Positions 8,440 through 16,965 of a DNA stretch of 64,000 nt are shown here, one piece after another (within the stretch, counting starts at the first letter, position 1; each line of letters begins with the position of its first letter). The DNA comes from Microbacterium sp. SORGH_AS_0969 (GTDB lineage Bacteria > Actinomycetota > Actinomycetes > Actinomycetales > Microbacteriaceae): NCBI RefSeq assembly GCF_030818255.1, contig NZ_JAUTAG010000001.1, positions 124,001 to 188,000 on the forward strand, in the 5' to 3' direction. A program made the position numbers and the translations under genes. Under the pieces are notes generated by a model that saw only the letters and a list, made by a program, of their open reading frames with translations, did no database searches and was not told where the DNA came from.

Positions 8440-8448
8440 TGTGGACAA
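8440..8448 (-). other. DnaA-box consensus upstream of the M4 protease
   Basis: The plus strand reads TGTGGACAA, the complement of TTGTCCACA, which is the preferred actinobacterial DnaA box. It lies about 30 bp before the protease -10 hexamer. It is isolated, so it is not an origin; it could be a regulatory or titration site, or chance. Confidence 0.4.
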
Positions 8449-8488
8449 GGGATGTCTCAACGTCGGAGGTCGGCGCTAGCCTCGGCGC

Positions 8489-9547
8489 ATGATCCCCGGA
8501 ATCGTTCCCCCCTTCCTGCTCGATCGGCTCGCCTCGACCGATGACCCCCGTCTCGCGCGAGCGGCCGCCGCCGCGCGGAAGACGCTCGCGATGCCGCGGC
8601 CGCAGCGTGCCACCCGTCGACGGCTGCGCCTGTCGATCGACGGCGATGCGCTCGTCGCCGAGGCCGTACCGGCACCCGACCGGGTCGTCTCCGACGCACG
8701 GAACACCGAGAACCTGCCCGGCCGCCGGGTGCGCAGTGAAGACGAGCCGCCGTCCGTCGACAGCGCCGTCGACGAGGCATACGACGGCCTCGGGGCCACG
8801 TACGACTTCTTCTGGGACGCCTTCGCTCGCGACGGCATCGACGCCGCCGGCGGCTCGCTGCTCGCGACCGTCCACTTCGGGGACGACTACGACAACGCGT
8901 TCTGGAACGGCGAGCGCATGGTCTTCGGCGACGGCGACGGCGAGGTGTTCGTGGGGTTCACGCGATCACTGAGCGTCATCGCGCACGAGCTGGGGCACGG
9001 GGTGACCGAGGCCGCCGGGGGCCTCGAGTACCAGGGGCAGTCGGGTGCGCTGAACGAGTCGCTGTCGGACGTGTTCGGGGCACTCGCCGAGCAGCACCAC
9101 CGCGGCGAGCGGGCCGACGAGGCGTCGTGGCTGATCGGGTCCGGCATCTTCGCCGAGGCCGTCCAGGGCGAGGCGCTGAGGTCGATGAAGGCGCCGGGTA
9201 CCGCGTACGACGACGACGTCCTCGGCAAGGACCCGCAGCCGGGGCACATGCGTGACTACGTCGAGACCGACGACGACAACGGCGGTGTACACATCAACTC
9301 CGGCATCCCCAACCGGGCCTTCTTCCTGGTCGCGACCCAGCTCGGCGGGTTCGCGTGGGAGCGTGCGGGCCTCATCTGGTACCGCACCCTGACCGCCGGA
9401 ACGCTCTCGCCCACGGCCGACTTCGCCGCGTTTGCCCGCGCCACCCTGGCCGCGGCGGCGACCGAGTACGGTGAGAAGTCGGAGGAGGTCGCCGCCGTCC
9501 GCGCCGCGTGGGCCGGCGTCGGCGTCGAGGAGGATGCCGCAGCCTGA
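8489..9547 (+). CDS. M4 family metalloprotease, protealysin-like
   Basis: The 352-residue zinc protease of the thermolysin family has HELGH (His166, Glu167, His170) with the third ligand Glu190 in GALNESLSDVFG and the catalytic His268 in GGVHINSGIPN. It has no signal peptide. A short N-terminal propeptide region of about 50 residues contains PPF at 7-9, as in protealysin-type rather than thermolysin-type precursors. Protealysins act inside the cell or are released without a Sec signal. The ATG is six bases after a TAGCCT -10 (8477-8482), so the mRNA is probably leaderless. The next gene overlaps by 14 bases and encodes the matching inhibitor. Confidence 0.9.
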   Translation: MIPGIVPPFLLDRLASTDDPRLARAAAAARKTLAMPRPQRATRRRLRLSIDGDALVAEAVPAPDRVVSDARNTENLPGRRVRSEDEPPSVDSAVDEAYDGLGATYDFFWDAFARDGIDAAGGSLLATVHFGDDYDNAFWNGERMVFGDGDGEVFVGFTRSLSVIAHELGHGVTEAAGGLEYQGQSGALNESLSDVFGALAEQHHRGERADEASWLIGSGIFAEAVQGEALRSMKAPGTAYDDDVLGKDPQPGHMRDYVETDDDNGGVHINSGIPNRAFFLVATQLGGFAWERAGLIWYRTLTAGTLSPTADFAAFARATLAAAATEYGEKSEEVAAVRAAWAGVGVEEDAAA

Positions 9548-9863
9548 CACCGACGAACGCTTCGCCATCGTGGTGGTGCGCTCCGGTGGGATCACCGGCC
9601 TGTCGAAGCAGTGGCGGGCGGAACCCGATCCCGAACGGACACCGCACTGGCGCGAGCTCGTCGAGAGCTGCCCGTGGGATGCGCCTCCGACCCCCGCCAC
9701 CGGGGCCGATCGGTTCCAGTGGCGCATCGAGGTGCGTCGTGGCGACACGGCGGTGCGCCAGGCGCGGCTCAGCGACCAGCAGGTCGAGGGGCCGTGGCGG
9801 TCGCTCGTCGACGAAGTGCGCCGGATCGCGGTTCAGGACCGACCGAGCGGGCAGAACTCCTGA
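9534..9863 (+). CDS. Emfourin-like inhibitor of M4 protease
   Basis: The 109-residue protein resembles emfourin, the proteinaceous inhibitor of protealysin that is usually encoded next to its protease. Visible family features are VVVRSGGITGLSKQW near the N-terminus, the FQWRIEVRRGD strand, and a C-terminal LVDEVRRIA helix. It overlaps the protease gene by 14 bases with GAGGAGGA just upstream of its ATG, so enzyme and inhibitor should be made together. Cytoplasmic location is expected because no signal peptide is present. The assignment rests on motif recognition and gene order. Confidence 0.75.
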   Translation: MPQPDTDERFAIVVVRSGGITGLSKQWRAEPDPERTPHWRELVESCPWDAPPTPATGADRFQWRIEVRRGDTAVRQARLSDQQVEGPWRSLVDEVRRIAVQDRPSGQNS

Positions 9864-9908
9864 GAAACCGGACGTCGATCCTCCCGCAAGCGCGGCACGC
9901 GGCATCCG

Positions 9909-9933
9909 GGGCGGAAACTCACGAGTTCCGCCC
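9909..9933. terminator. Hairpin between convergent emfourin and GNAT genes
   Basis: GGGCGGAAACTC and GAGTTCCGCCC pair with one bulged A and a loop of a few bases. There is no T-run, which is common for high-GC actinobacterial terminators. Its position between two convergent genes suggests it works for both. Confidence 0.45.
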
Positions 9934-9962
9934 GCCTCCCGGCCGCCGACACCGCGCGCGGC

Positions 9963-10574
9963 TCAGCCGAACAGCTTCCGCCGCTTCTTCTTCGACGGGA
10001 TGCTCTTCTGCAGGTAGACCACGCCGAGCCACCGCCCGAACTTGAAGCCGACGCGGCCCATACGGCCCACCTCGGTGAAGCCGAGCTTCTCGTGCAGGGC
10101 GATCGAGGCGTCGGCGCCCTTGTCGCTGATCGCGGCGACCATCTCTCGGATGCCGAGATCCTGGCACGCCGCGATCAGCGCCTCGAGCAGCGCGCGGCCG
10201 AGCCCCTTGCCCGCGGCCGCCTGGCCCAGGTAGATCGAGTTCTCGACCGTGTACCGGTAGGCGGACTTCGACTGCCACGGCTGCACGAGCGCGTACCCGA
10301 GCAGTTGGCCGCTCGGCGACTCCGCCACGAGGAACGGAAGTCCGAGCCGCTTCAGCGTCGCGAACTTGTCGCGCCACTTGGCGATCGACCACGCCTTCTC
10401 GTCGAAGGTGACCACGGAGTTGCGGACGTAGTAGTTGTAGATCTCGCGGATGTCGGGGATGTCCGCTTCCGTCGCGGGGCGGATCTCGTACGAGAAGGGG
10501 CGTTCCGGCTCGGGTGCGCGACGCAGGTGCGCCGGCAGCCGCCGACGGCTCTTCTCGTACTCTTCTTCCAGCAC
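9963..10574 (-). CDS. GNAT family N-acetyltransferase (phosphinothricin acetyltransferase-like)
   Basis: The acetyl-CoA-dependent acetyltransferase is about 203 residues long. The N-terminal strand-helix motif is YEIRPATEADIPDI followed by REIYNYYVRNSVVTF. The acetyl-CoA loop is GQAAAGKGLGRALL, and the C-terminal GFTEVGRMGRVGFKFGRW is typical of the PAT/MddA-like subgroup that acetylates amino-acid-like amines. The C-terminus ends in a basic KKKRRK tail. A TAGAGT -10 at 10582-10587 lies seven bases before the GTG at 10572-10574. An upstream in-frame GTG at 10583 overlaps that hexamer, so the shorter start is preferred. The substrate is unknown. Confidence 0.83.
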   Translation of the reverse strand: MLEEEYEKSRRRLPAHLRRAPEPERPFSYEIRPATEADIPDIREIYNYYVRNSVVTFDEKAWSIAKWRDKFATLKRLGLPFLVAESPSGQLLGYALVQPWQSKSAYRYTVENSIYLGQAAAGKGLGRALLEALIAACQDLGIREMVAAISDKGADASIALHEKLGFTEVGRMGRVGFKFGRWLGVVYLQKSIPSKKKRRKLFG

Positions 10575-10650
10575 GCACGCCACTCTACGCAGACAGGCGT
10601 TTCGGGCGTATGACCCGAGCCGCGTCGACCCCAGCCGCGCGAGGACGTCC

Positions 10651-11337
10651 TCAGGCCGGAAGGCGCCAGTCCACGGGCTCCGCGCCCTGTTCCTCGAGCA
10701 GCGCGTTGACCCGCGAGAACGGCTTCGACCCGAAGAACCCGCGACTCGCCGACAGGGGTGACGGATGCGGCGACGAGACGATCGCCGTGTCGCCGAGCAG
10801 GGGCGTGAGGTTCATGGCGTCCCGGCCCCACAGCACCGCCACCAGCGGGGCGTCGCGCGCGACGAGGCAGCGGATCGCGTGCTCGGTGACACGCTCCCAG
10901 CCCCAGCCGCGGTGGGAAGCCGGGGCTCCCGGCGCCACCGTCAGCACCCTGTTCAGGAGCATGACGCCCTGCGCCGCCCATGCCGAGAGGTCGCCGTGGG
11001 GAGCGGGCGAGATGCCGAGATCGTCGGACAGCTCGCGGTAGATGTTCCCGAGGCTGCGGGGCAGCGGCCGGACGTGCGGGTCGACCGCGAAGGACAGGCC
11101 AATCGGATGCCCGGGCGTCGGGTACGGATCCTGGCCGACGATCAGCACGCGCACCGCGTCGATCGGCGTGCGGAATGCCCGCAGCACGAGGTCCCCCGCC
11201 GGCAGATAGGGCTTAGCCTCGCTGCGCAGACGCTCACCGATCGCGGCGATGTCGGCGGCCACCGGGGCCAGCGGCTCGACCCACGACGCGTTGATCAGCC
11301 CGGCATCCGCGAGCTCGACGAGAGACTTCGCCGTCAC
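10651..11337 (-). CDS. ung: Uracil-DNA glycosylase
   Basis: The 228-residue family 1 UDG removes uracil from DNA. The water-activating loop GQDPYP (Asp70), the [11 protein letters not shown] segment and the minor-groove loop [11 protein letters not shown] are all intact, and the length is normal. The GTG start overlaps the stop of the upstream phosphoribosyltransferase gene as GTGA, so the two form an operon. A longer reading with an upstream ATG lies within that gene and was rejected. Confidence 0.95.
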   Translation of the reverse strand: MTAKSLVELADAGLINASWVEPLAPVAADIAAIGERLRSEAKPYLPAGDLVLRAFRTPIDAVRVLIVGQDPYPTPGHPIGLSFAVDPHVRPLPRSLGNIYRELSDDLGISPAPHGDLSAWAAQGVMLLNRVLTVAPGAPASHRGWGWERVTEHAIRCLVARDAPLVAVLWGRDAMNLTPLLGDTAIVSSPHPSPLSASRGFFGSKPFSRVNALLEEQGAEPVDWRLPA

Positions 11338-11819
11338 GCCGCGTCTTCTTCGTGCACCGACCCCTGGAACGACCAGGGGAAGTCGATCCACAGGTCGGTG
11401 TCTTTCCACGAGTAATCGGGCGTGATGATCGTCGACGGCTTGGTGTAGATCACCGCGGATCGCGTCTCGGCACCGTGCCGGGTGAGGAGCTTCACGGCGA
11501 GGTCCAGCGTGCGGCCGCTGTCGGCGACGTCGTCGACGAGGAGCACGCGGCGCCCGCTCAGGTACGACAGGTCGAGGGCGGGAGGGAGGACCTCGGGGTC
11601 GTCGAGCACCGTGCCGACCCCGGTGTAGAACTCGACGTTCAGCGCCCCGCAGTTCTTGGCTCCCAGGCCGTAGGCGATCGCGCCACCGGGGAGCAGTCCG
11701 CCGCGTGCGATCGCGACGACGACCTCGGGCTCGAAGCCATCCGCCACGATCGCTCGCGAGATGTCGCGGGTCGCCGCTCCGAAATCGTCCCAGCTCAACC
11801 GCTCACGCTCGTCCGTCAC
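11334..11819 (-). CDS. Phosphoribosyltransferase (xanthine/hypoxanthine PRTase-like)
   Basis: The 161-residue type I phosphoribosyltransferase has the PRPP-binding signature [17 protein letters not shown] and the early loop [13 protein letters not shown]-terminal aromatic residues ([12 protein letters not shown]) resemble the purine-binding hood of GPT/XPRT-like enzymes that salvage guanine, hypoxanthine or xanthine. GAGAGGAG lies just upstream of the GTG start. A TAGGGT -10 at 11847-11852 implies a short leader of about 25 bases. Exact base specificity is not certain. Confidence 0.8.
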   Translation of the reverse strand: MTDERERLSWDDFGAATRDISRAIVADGFEPEVVVAIARGGLLPGGAIAYGLGAKNCGALNVEFYTGVGTVLDDPEVLPPALDLSYLSGRRVLLVDDVADSGRTLDLAVKLLTRHGAETRSAVIYTKPSTIITPDYSWKDTDLWIDFPWSFQGSVHEEDAA

Positions 11820-11934
11820 GCCGGACTCCTCTCATCGACTGCTTTCACCCTAGGGCGCGGGCCGCCGCTCTCGCGCCGCGCGCTCGCGAAAGCGACTACC
11901 GGATGCCACGCCCCCGCGGTGCTATCGTCGCGCC

Positions 11935-13434
11935 ATGTCGCGCGTCTCCGGCGCGGTCGGCCGGGTGCGCGGGTCCGCGCTCGGGGTGACCGCGGGTCTC
12001 ATCGGCTGGTTCGTCGTGGTCGAGCTCGCCAGCGGCATCCTGCAGGGGTACTACGTGCCGCTGCTGCCGAACATCGTCGCGCATCTCGGCATCCGCGATG
12101 CCGACGTCAACTGGTTCGAGGCCGCCCAGCTCCTGCTGTCGGCGCTCGTCCTCCCGATCCTCGCCAAGCTCGGCGACATGTTCGGGCACAAGCGCATCCT
12201 GCTCGCGTCCGCGATCGCGACCGCCGCGGCCAGCTGGTGGCTCGTCTTCGCCGACTCGTTCACGTCGTTCCTGCTCGCGTGGGCGCTGCAGGGGTTCTAC
12301 GTCGTATGGCTGCCGCTCGAGATCGCCCTCATCTTCGACCGCGGCCGACGCCTCCAGCGCGGCGTCTCGCGCACCCGCAGCGCCGCGGGCCTGCTCGTCG
12401 TCGGCCTGCAAGCGGGCGCCATCATCGGCGCTCTCGCTGCCGGCCGCCTGTTCGCCGCGACGGGCGGAGACCTGCGACTCGCCCTCGCCGTCCCCGCGGT
12501 GGTGGTGACCCTCGTCTGCCTCGTCATCTGGCTGGGCGTTCCCGAGTCGGAGCGTACTTCCGACCCGCGGCGACTCGATGTCGGCGGCTTCGCGATCCTC
12601 GCGGGTGCACTCCTGTGCGTCACGGGCGCCCTCTCGTTCGTCCGGCTGCCGGAGGGGCCCGGACCCGTCGCGATCGGTGCGCTCCTCGTCGCGGGCGTCG
12701 CACTCGGCGCGATCTTCGTCTTGTTCGAGCTGCGTCAGCCCGATCCGGCGGTCGACATCCGCGTCCTCCGTCGCCCCGAGATGTGGCCGGTGCAGACGAC
12801 CGCCTTCCTCGTCGGCATCAGCCTGCTCGGCGCGCAGGGCCCCCTCGCCACGTACGCCGGAACCGACCGGGCGCTCGGGTACGGACTGGGATTGGATGCC
12901 ACCGACCGCTCGAACGTGATCGGTGTCTACCTCGTCTCGCTCATCGTGGGGGCCGTGCTGTTCGCCGTGACCTCGCGCCGCGCGAGTCCGCGGGCGGTGC
13001 TGATCGGCGCGGCGGTCCTCGTCGGTGCGGGATACGCGTTGCTCCTCCCCCTGCACGTCGAGCTGTGGCAGGTGCTGATGTGCCTCGCGATCGCCGGGCT
13101 CGGCTCGGGAGCGCTCGTCGCGGCGATGCCCGCGGCAGCCGCCGCCGCCGCACCGCGCGGGCAGACGGGTGTGGCATCCGCTCTCACGAACACGACGAAG
13201 ACCGTGGGCGGAACGATGTCGTCCGCGGTGTTCGGGGTGGTGCTGGCGGCCGGGGCGGGCTCGGCGGTGGCGGCGACGGCCGCTCCCCTCGCGGGTTACC
13301 TGACCGTGTGGTCGATCTGCGCCGCCGGCGGGTTCGCCGCGGCGGTGCTGCTGCTCTTCGTCCCCCGCGTCGCGTTCGCCGACCGCCCCGAGGCCGAGGT
13401 GGATGCGCGCGCCGCGCAGGGCGACGTGAGCTGA
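11935..13434 (+). CDS. MFS transporter, DHA2/14-TM type
   Basis: The 499-residue integral membrane protein has about 14 hydrophobic segments. The loop LAKLGDMFGHKRILL matches MFS motif A. A central loop follows (PESERTSDPRR), and NTTKTVGGTMSSAVFG lies in a late helix. These match drug:H+ antiporters of the DHA2 group. The export substrate is unknown. A TATCGT -10 (11923-11928) six bases before the ATG and the absence of a Shine-Dalgarno suggest a leaderless mRNA. It is divergent from the phosphoribosyltransferase operon. Confidence 0.85.
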   Translation: MSRVSGAVGRVRGSALGVTAGLIGWFVVVELASGILQGYYVPLLPNIVAHLGIRDADVNWFEAAQLLLSALVLPILAKLGDMFGHKRILLASAIATAAASWWLVFADSFTSFLLAWALQGFYVVWLPLEIALIFDRGRRLQRGVSRTRSAAGLLVVGLQAGAIIGALAAGRLFAATGGDLRLALAVPAVVVTLVCLVIWLGVPESERTSDPRRLDVGGFAILAGALLCVTGALSFVRLPEGPGPVAIGALLVAGVALGAIFVLFELRQPDPAVDIRVLRRPEMWPVQTTAFLVGISLLGAQGPLATYAGTDRALGYGLGLDATDRSNVIGVYLVSLIVGAVLFAVTSRRASPRAVLIGAAVLVGAGYALLLPLHVELWQVLMCLAIAGLGSGALVAAMPAAAAAAAPRGQTGVASALTNTTKTVGGTMSSAVFGVVLAAGAGSAVAATAAPLAGYLTVWSICAAGGFAAAVLLLFVPRVAFADRPEAEVDARAAQGDVS

Positions 13435-13444
13435 TCCTCGCCGT

Positions 13445-14524
13445 TCAGGGGCGCCCGAGGAGGAAGAACCCGACGACCAGCGCCACGACGATGCCGAACG
13501 ACACCCAGGCCGCGAGGCCCCACGACGTCCTCAGACGGCGACCGGCCGGCGCCACCTCACCGGTGTCGCGCCGGAGCCCCGTCACCGCGGGGTCGTCTCG
13601 GAGCTGGCCCTCGCGCCAGCGCTCCCACTGCTCGAGCTTCGCGGCGAAGGCGTCCGCGGTGCGCATGACCTCGACCCACCGCTCCGGGTCGGTCGTGACG
13701 ACATCGCGCGGGTGCACGAGAAGGAGCAGATCGTCGACGATCTCGATGTCCCATCCGCCCGCGTCATCGATCGCCTGGGCCATGACATCGGGCGTGAACA
13801 GGTAGAGCGCATCCGCCTCGTACCCCTCGGGGCAGTACAGGTCGAAATGCTCGTCGAAGTCGCCCTCGAGCGAGAGCCTCTGGGCCGAGTCGGGGACGGC
13901 CGCCACCGCGAACGCGCGGGTTCCGCGCCGGGCCGCGCGCACGATGATGTGCGGCAGCGGGCGCCGGAGGCCGATCCTGATCCACCCGCCCACGGGCGGG
14001 TAGGTGAACCGGCGGGTGGCGTTGCGGATCTCGTAGTCCGCCCACTCGACGGTCCGCCCGTCCGCGTTCTCGCGCGTCATCGCCCGCGAGACGGTGTGGC
14101 CCGTGATGCTCCACCACGCGCGCATCGTGCCCGAGCGCGGACCCGGGGTGTAGATGAGGCCGTTGTCTTCCGCGAAGTGCGCGAGGGCCCAGTGTTCGCG
14201 GGGGCGCGTGCGCCCTTTGGCCGTGCGGATGACGCCCCACACGCTGAAGACGAACACCCCGAGGAACATGAACGCGAACAGGGCCATCGGCCGGACCTCG
14301 TCGGACCCGCCGTGGCGGATCTCCGACGTGATGGTGGCCCACGACCCCAGCGCGCCGATCGTCGACACGATCAGGAGGAAGGTGAAGACGGCCCGCCGCC
14401 CCCTCCTCTCGGGGTCGCGGACGCGCGGGTACTCCCGCCGGAACCTCGCCCAGAACCGCCGAAGCTCCGATCGGCTCGGACGGGCTCGAAGCGCATCGAC
14501 ATCGAGCGTCGTCGGTTCGGTCAT
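13445..14524 (-). CDS. Membrane protein of unknown function
   Basis: The 359-residue protein is not firmly recognised. It has two N-terminal membrane segments (around 47-65 and 80-100), a central soluble domain with several Trp residues (GTMRAWWSITGHTVSRAM, VEWADYEIRN), and a C-terminal membrane segment ending in GFFLLGRP. The soluble part, including FDEHFDLYCPEGYEADALYL, resembles DUF3137-like domains of unknown role. It starts 16 bases after the SDR stop with GGAG in the spacer, so it is probably the second gene of that transcript. It ends convergent with the MFS gene. Confidence 0.65.
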   Translation of the reverse strand: MTEPTTLDVDALRARPSRSELRRFWARFRREYPRVRDPERRGRRAVFTFLLIVSTIGALGSWATITSEIRHGGSDEVRPMALFAFMFLGVFVFSVWGVIRTAKGRTRPREHWALAHFAEDNGLIYTPGPRSGTMRAWWSITGHTVSRAMTRENADGRTVEWADYEIRNATRRFTYPPVGGWIRIGLRRPLPHIIVRAARRGTRAFAVAAVPDSAQRLSLEGDFDEHFDLYCPEGYEADALYLFTPDVMAQAIDDAGGWDIEIVDDLLLLVHPRDVVTTDPERWVEVMRTADAFAAKLEQWERWREGQLRDDPAVTGLRRDTGEVAPAGRRLRTSWGLAAWVSFGIVVALVVGFFLLGRP

Positions 14525-14540
14525 GACAGCGGGCTCCGCG

Positions 14541-15311
14541 TCACCGCGTACGCAATGGCCCGCGCGCGAGGAGGTGCTGCGCCGACTGCGCCACCGGCCG
14601 CACGGTCACGAGGTCGAGGTTCACGTGACCCGGCGCGTCGAGGGCGTACGCGATCACGTCGGCGACGTCGTCGGCCACGAGCGGCGCCTCGACGCCCTCG
14701 TAGAGCTTTTCGGCGGCATCCCTGTCGCCGCCCAGCCGGTTGAGCGTGAACTCCTCGGTGCGGACCATGCCCGGCGCGATCTCGATGACGCGGAGCGGCT
14801 CGCCGTTCAGCTCCTGCCGGAGCGCGTGCACGAGCATGGATTCGCCGGCCTTCGCGGCGTTGTACCCGCCGCCACCGGGGTACGCGGTCTGGGCGGCGGT
14901 CGAGGTGACGAAGAGCAGGTCGGCGTGCCCGGCGGCGTCGGCGGCGCGGCGCAGCGAAGGCAGGAGGGATGCCACGAGCCGCTGCGACGAGAGCACGTTG
15001 GCCTCGAACATCCAGCGCCAGTCGTCCGGGTCGCCGTCTTCGACCCGGTCACTGCCGCGCGCTCCGCCCGCGACGTGCACGAGGGCGTCGACCCCGCCGG
15101 TCTCGTCGAGCCAGGCGCTCAAGGCGGCGACGTCGTCGGCGTCGGTCAGGTCGGCCGCGCGAGCGACGACCCCCGTCTCCGCTTCGAGAGCCGCGAGCCG
15201 GTCGGCGCGGCGGGCGACACCCACGACGTCCCACCCCCGCGCGCGCAGGAGGCGTGCGGTCGCCTCTCCGATACCCGAACTGGCCCCGGTCACCACTGCG
15301 CGTCGCGTCAT
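14541..15311 (-). CDS. Short-chain dehydrogenase/reductase
   Basis: The 256-residue classical SDR has the nucleotide-binding glycine motif TGASSGIG. The catalytic Ser lies in FVTSTAAQ, with YNAAK as the Tyr-Lys pair, and the structural VHVAGG replaces NNAG. The substrate is unknown. The downstream neighbour is a membrane protein of unknown function. The ATG at 15309-15311 is preferred because a TAGCGT -10 (15319-15324) lies exactly seven bases upstream, the spacer being GGATGCC, which gives a leaderless mRNA. An in-frame alternative at 15320 would overlap the promoter. Confidence 0.85.
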   Translation of the reverse strand: MTRRAVVTGASSGIGEATARLLRARGWDVVGVARRADRLAALEAETGVVARAADLTDADDVAALSAWLDETGGVDALVHVAGGARGSDRVEDGDPDDWRWMFEANVLSSQRLVASLLPSLRRAADAAGHADLLFVTSTAAQTAYPGGGGYNAAKAGESMLVHALRQELNGEPLRVIEIAPGMVRTEEFTLNRLGGDRDAAEKLYEGVEAPLVADDVADVIAYALDAPGHVNLDLVTVRPVAQSAQHLLARGPLRTR

Positions 15312-15399
15312 GGCATCCACGCTACTCGTCCCCTCCGACGTCCAGCGGTCCGGGCGCGACCACGCGTGACGGTGGTATTACGGCCCGTGACCCCGGCGG

Positions 15400-15428
15400 T
15401 TGTCGGTGTCGGAGGGGGTCCGTACGCT
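15400..15428 (+). promoter_or_regulatory. Promoter of metY
   Basis: A -35 TTGTCG (15400-15405) and a -10 TACGCT (15423-15428) are separated by 17 bp. This predicts a leader of about 40 bases with AGAGGA before the ATG. No SAM-riboswitch fold was recognised in the leader. Confidence 0.55.
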
Positions 15429-15477
15429 CGCAGGAGGCCACGGCGACCGCCTCGGCCCCCAGACCAGAGGAGCAGCC

Positions 15478-16800
15478 ATGTCGGCACCCGAGAACTGGCG
15501 TTTCGAGACCAAGCAGATCCACACGGGCGCCCAGCCCGACCCGGTGACGAAGGCCCGCGCCACCCCGATCTACCAGACCACGTCGTACGTGTTCGACAAC
15601 GCCGACCACGCGGCGAACCTGTTCGCGCTGGCCGAGTTCGGCAACATCTACACGCGCATCCAGAACCCCACGCAAGACGTCGTCGAGCAGCGCGTCGCGG
15701 GCCTCGAGGGCGGCACCGGCGCCCTCCTCGTCGCCAGCGGCCAGGCAGCCGAGACGTTCGCCGTGCTCAACATCGCGCAGGCCGGCGACCACATCGTGTC
15801 GTCGAGCTCGATCTACGGCGGCACGTACAACCTCTTCAAGTACACCCTCGCCAAGCTCGGCATCGAGACGACCTTCGTCGAGAACCAGGACGACGCCGAA
15901 GAGTGGCGCGCCGCTGTCCGTCCGAACACGAAGCTGTTCTTCGCCGAGACGATCGGCAACCCGAAGATCAACGTGCTCGACATCCGCACGGTCGCCGACG
16001 TCGCGCACGAGGCCGGCGTCCCCCTCATCGTCGACAACACGATCGCGACGCCGTACCTCATCCGTCCCTTCGAGCACGGGGCCGACATCATCGTGCACTC
16101 GGCGACGAAGTTCCTCGGCGGGCACGGCACCACCATCGGCGGCGTCATCGTCGACGGCGGCCGCTTCCCGTGGTCGGAGCACTCCGAGCGCTTCCCGGGC
16201 CTGACCACGCCCGACCCCTCGTACCACGGAGCGGTCTACACGCAGGCGGTCGGCGACGGCCTGGCCTACATCATCAAGGCGCGCGTGCAGCTGCTGCGCG
16301 ACCTCGGTGCCTCGATCTCGCCGCAGAGCGCGTGGCAGCTCATCCAGGGCATCGAGACCCTGTCGCTGCGCGTCGAGCGTCATGTGCAGAACGCGCAAGA
16401 GATCGCGGAGTGGCTCGAGAGCCACGACGATGTCGCGAGCGTCAACTACTCGGGTCTGCCCACCTCGCCCTGGTACGCCGCCGCGAACAACTACGCCCCC
16501 AAGGGCGTCGGCGCCGTGCTGTCGTTCGAGCTCAAGGGCGGCGTCGAGGCGGGTCGCGAGTTCGTCAACTCGCTGAACCTCTTCAGCCACCTCGCGAACA
16601 TCGGCGACGTGCGCTCGCTCGTCATCCACCCCGCGTCGACCACGCACTCGCAGCTCACCCCCGAGCAGCAGCTGACCGCGGGCGTGACCCCCGGTCTCGT
16701 GCGCCTGTCGGTGGGTCTCGAGAACATCGACGACCTCAAGGCCGACCTCGACCAGGCCCTCGCCGCCGCGCGCCGCCTGTCGGAGGCCGCTCGCGCCTGA
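15478..16800 (+). CDS. metY: O-acetylhomoserine sulfhydrylase
   Basis: The 440-residue PLP enzyme of the Cys/Met metabolism family makes homocysteine from O-acetylhomoserine and sulfide. The PLP lysine is Lys211 in HSATKFLGGHG. The N-terminal WRFETKQIHTGAQPDP, YTRIQNPT and SGQAAETFAVLN segments, and a length longer than the roughly 390 residues of MetB, mark the MetY group. AGAGGA lies before the ATG. Its substrate is made by MetX, encoded 1.4 kb downstream on the same strand with two minus-strand genes between. A strong hairpin follows the stop. Confidence 0.93.
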   Translation: MSAPENWRFETKQIHTGAQPDPVTKARATPIYQTTSYVFDNADHAANLFALAEFGNIYTRIQNPTQDVVEQRVAGLEGGTGALLVASGQAAETFAVLNIAQAGDHIVSSSSIYGGTYNLFKYTLAKLGIETTFVENQDDAEEWRAAVRPNTKLFFAETIGNPKINVLDIRTVADVAHEAGVPLIVDNTIATPYLIRPFEHGADIIVHSATKFLGGHGTTIGGVIVDGGRFPWSEHSERFPGLTTPDPSYHGAVYTQAVGDGLAYIIKARVQLLRDLGASISPQSAWQLIQGIETLSLRVERHVQNAQEIAEWLESHDDVASVNYSGLPTSPWYAAANNYAPKGVGAVLSFELKGGVEAGREFVNSLNLFSHLANIGDVRSLVIHPASTTHSQLTPEQQLTAGVTPGLVRLSVGLENIDDLKADLDQALAAARRLSEAARA

Positions 16801-16813
16801 CCCTCGCGCAGAC

Positions 16814-16847
16814 ACGCCCCGATCCGGCTTCGGCCGGGTCGGGGCGT
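16814..16847 (+). terminator. Terminator of metY
   Basis: ACGCCCCGATCCGG pairs with CCGGGTCGGGGCGT over 14 positions with one G-T pair, around a short CTTCGG loop, 13 bases after the metY stop. The tail CGTCGTGTG is only weakly T-rich. Confidence 0.8.
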
Positions 16848-16965
16848 CGTCGTGTGCGCCACCCCGTGCCGGTGCCGGGCATTCCGGTGACGAGCGGAGG
16901 GCGTGGGATGCCGGGAGGAACCGCGCCGCGAGATCCTCCTCCCTCCGTCCCTGCCCCTCCCTCCG

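Noticed and set aside
15321-15477. SAM riboswitch upstream of metY
   Set aside because: The region shows a normal -35/-10 pair and a leader of about 40 bases, too short for SAM-I/IV aptamers, and no conserved core was recognised.
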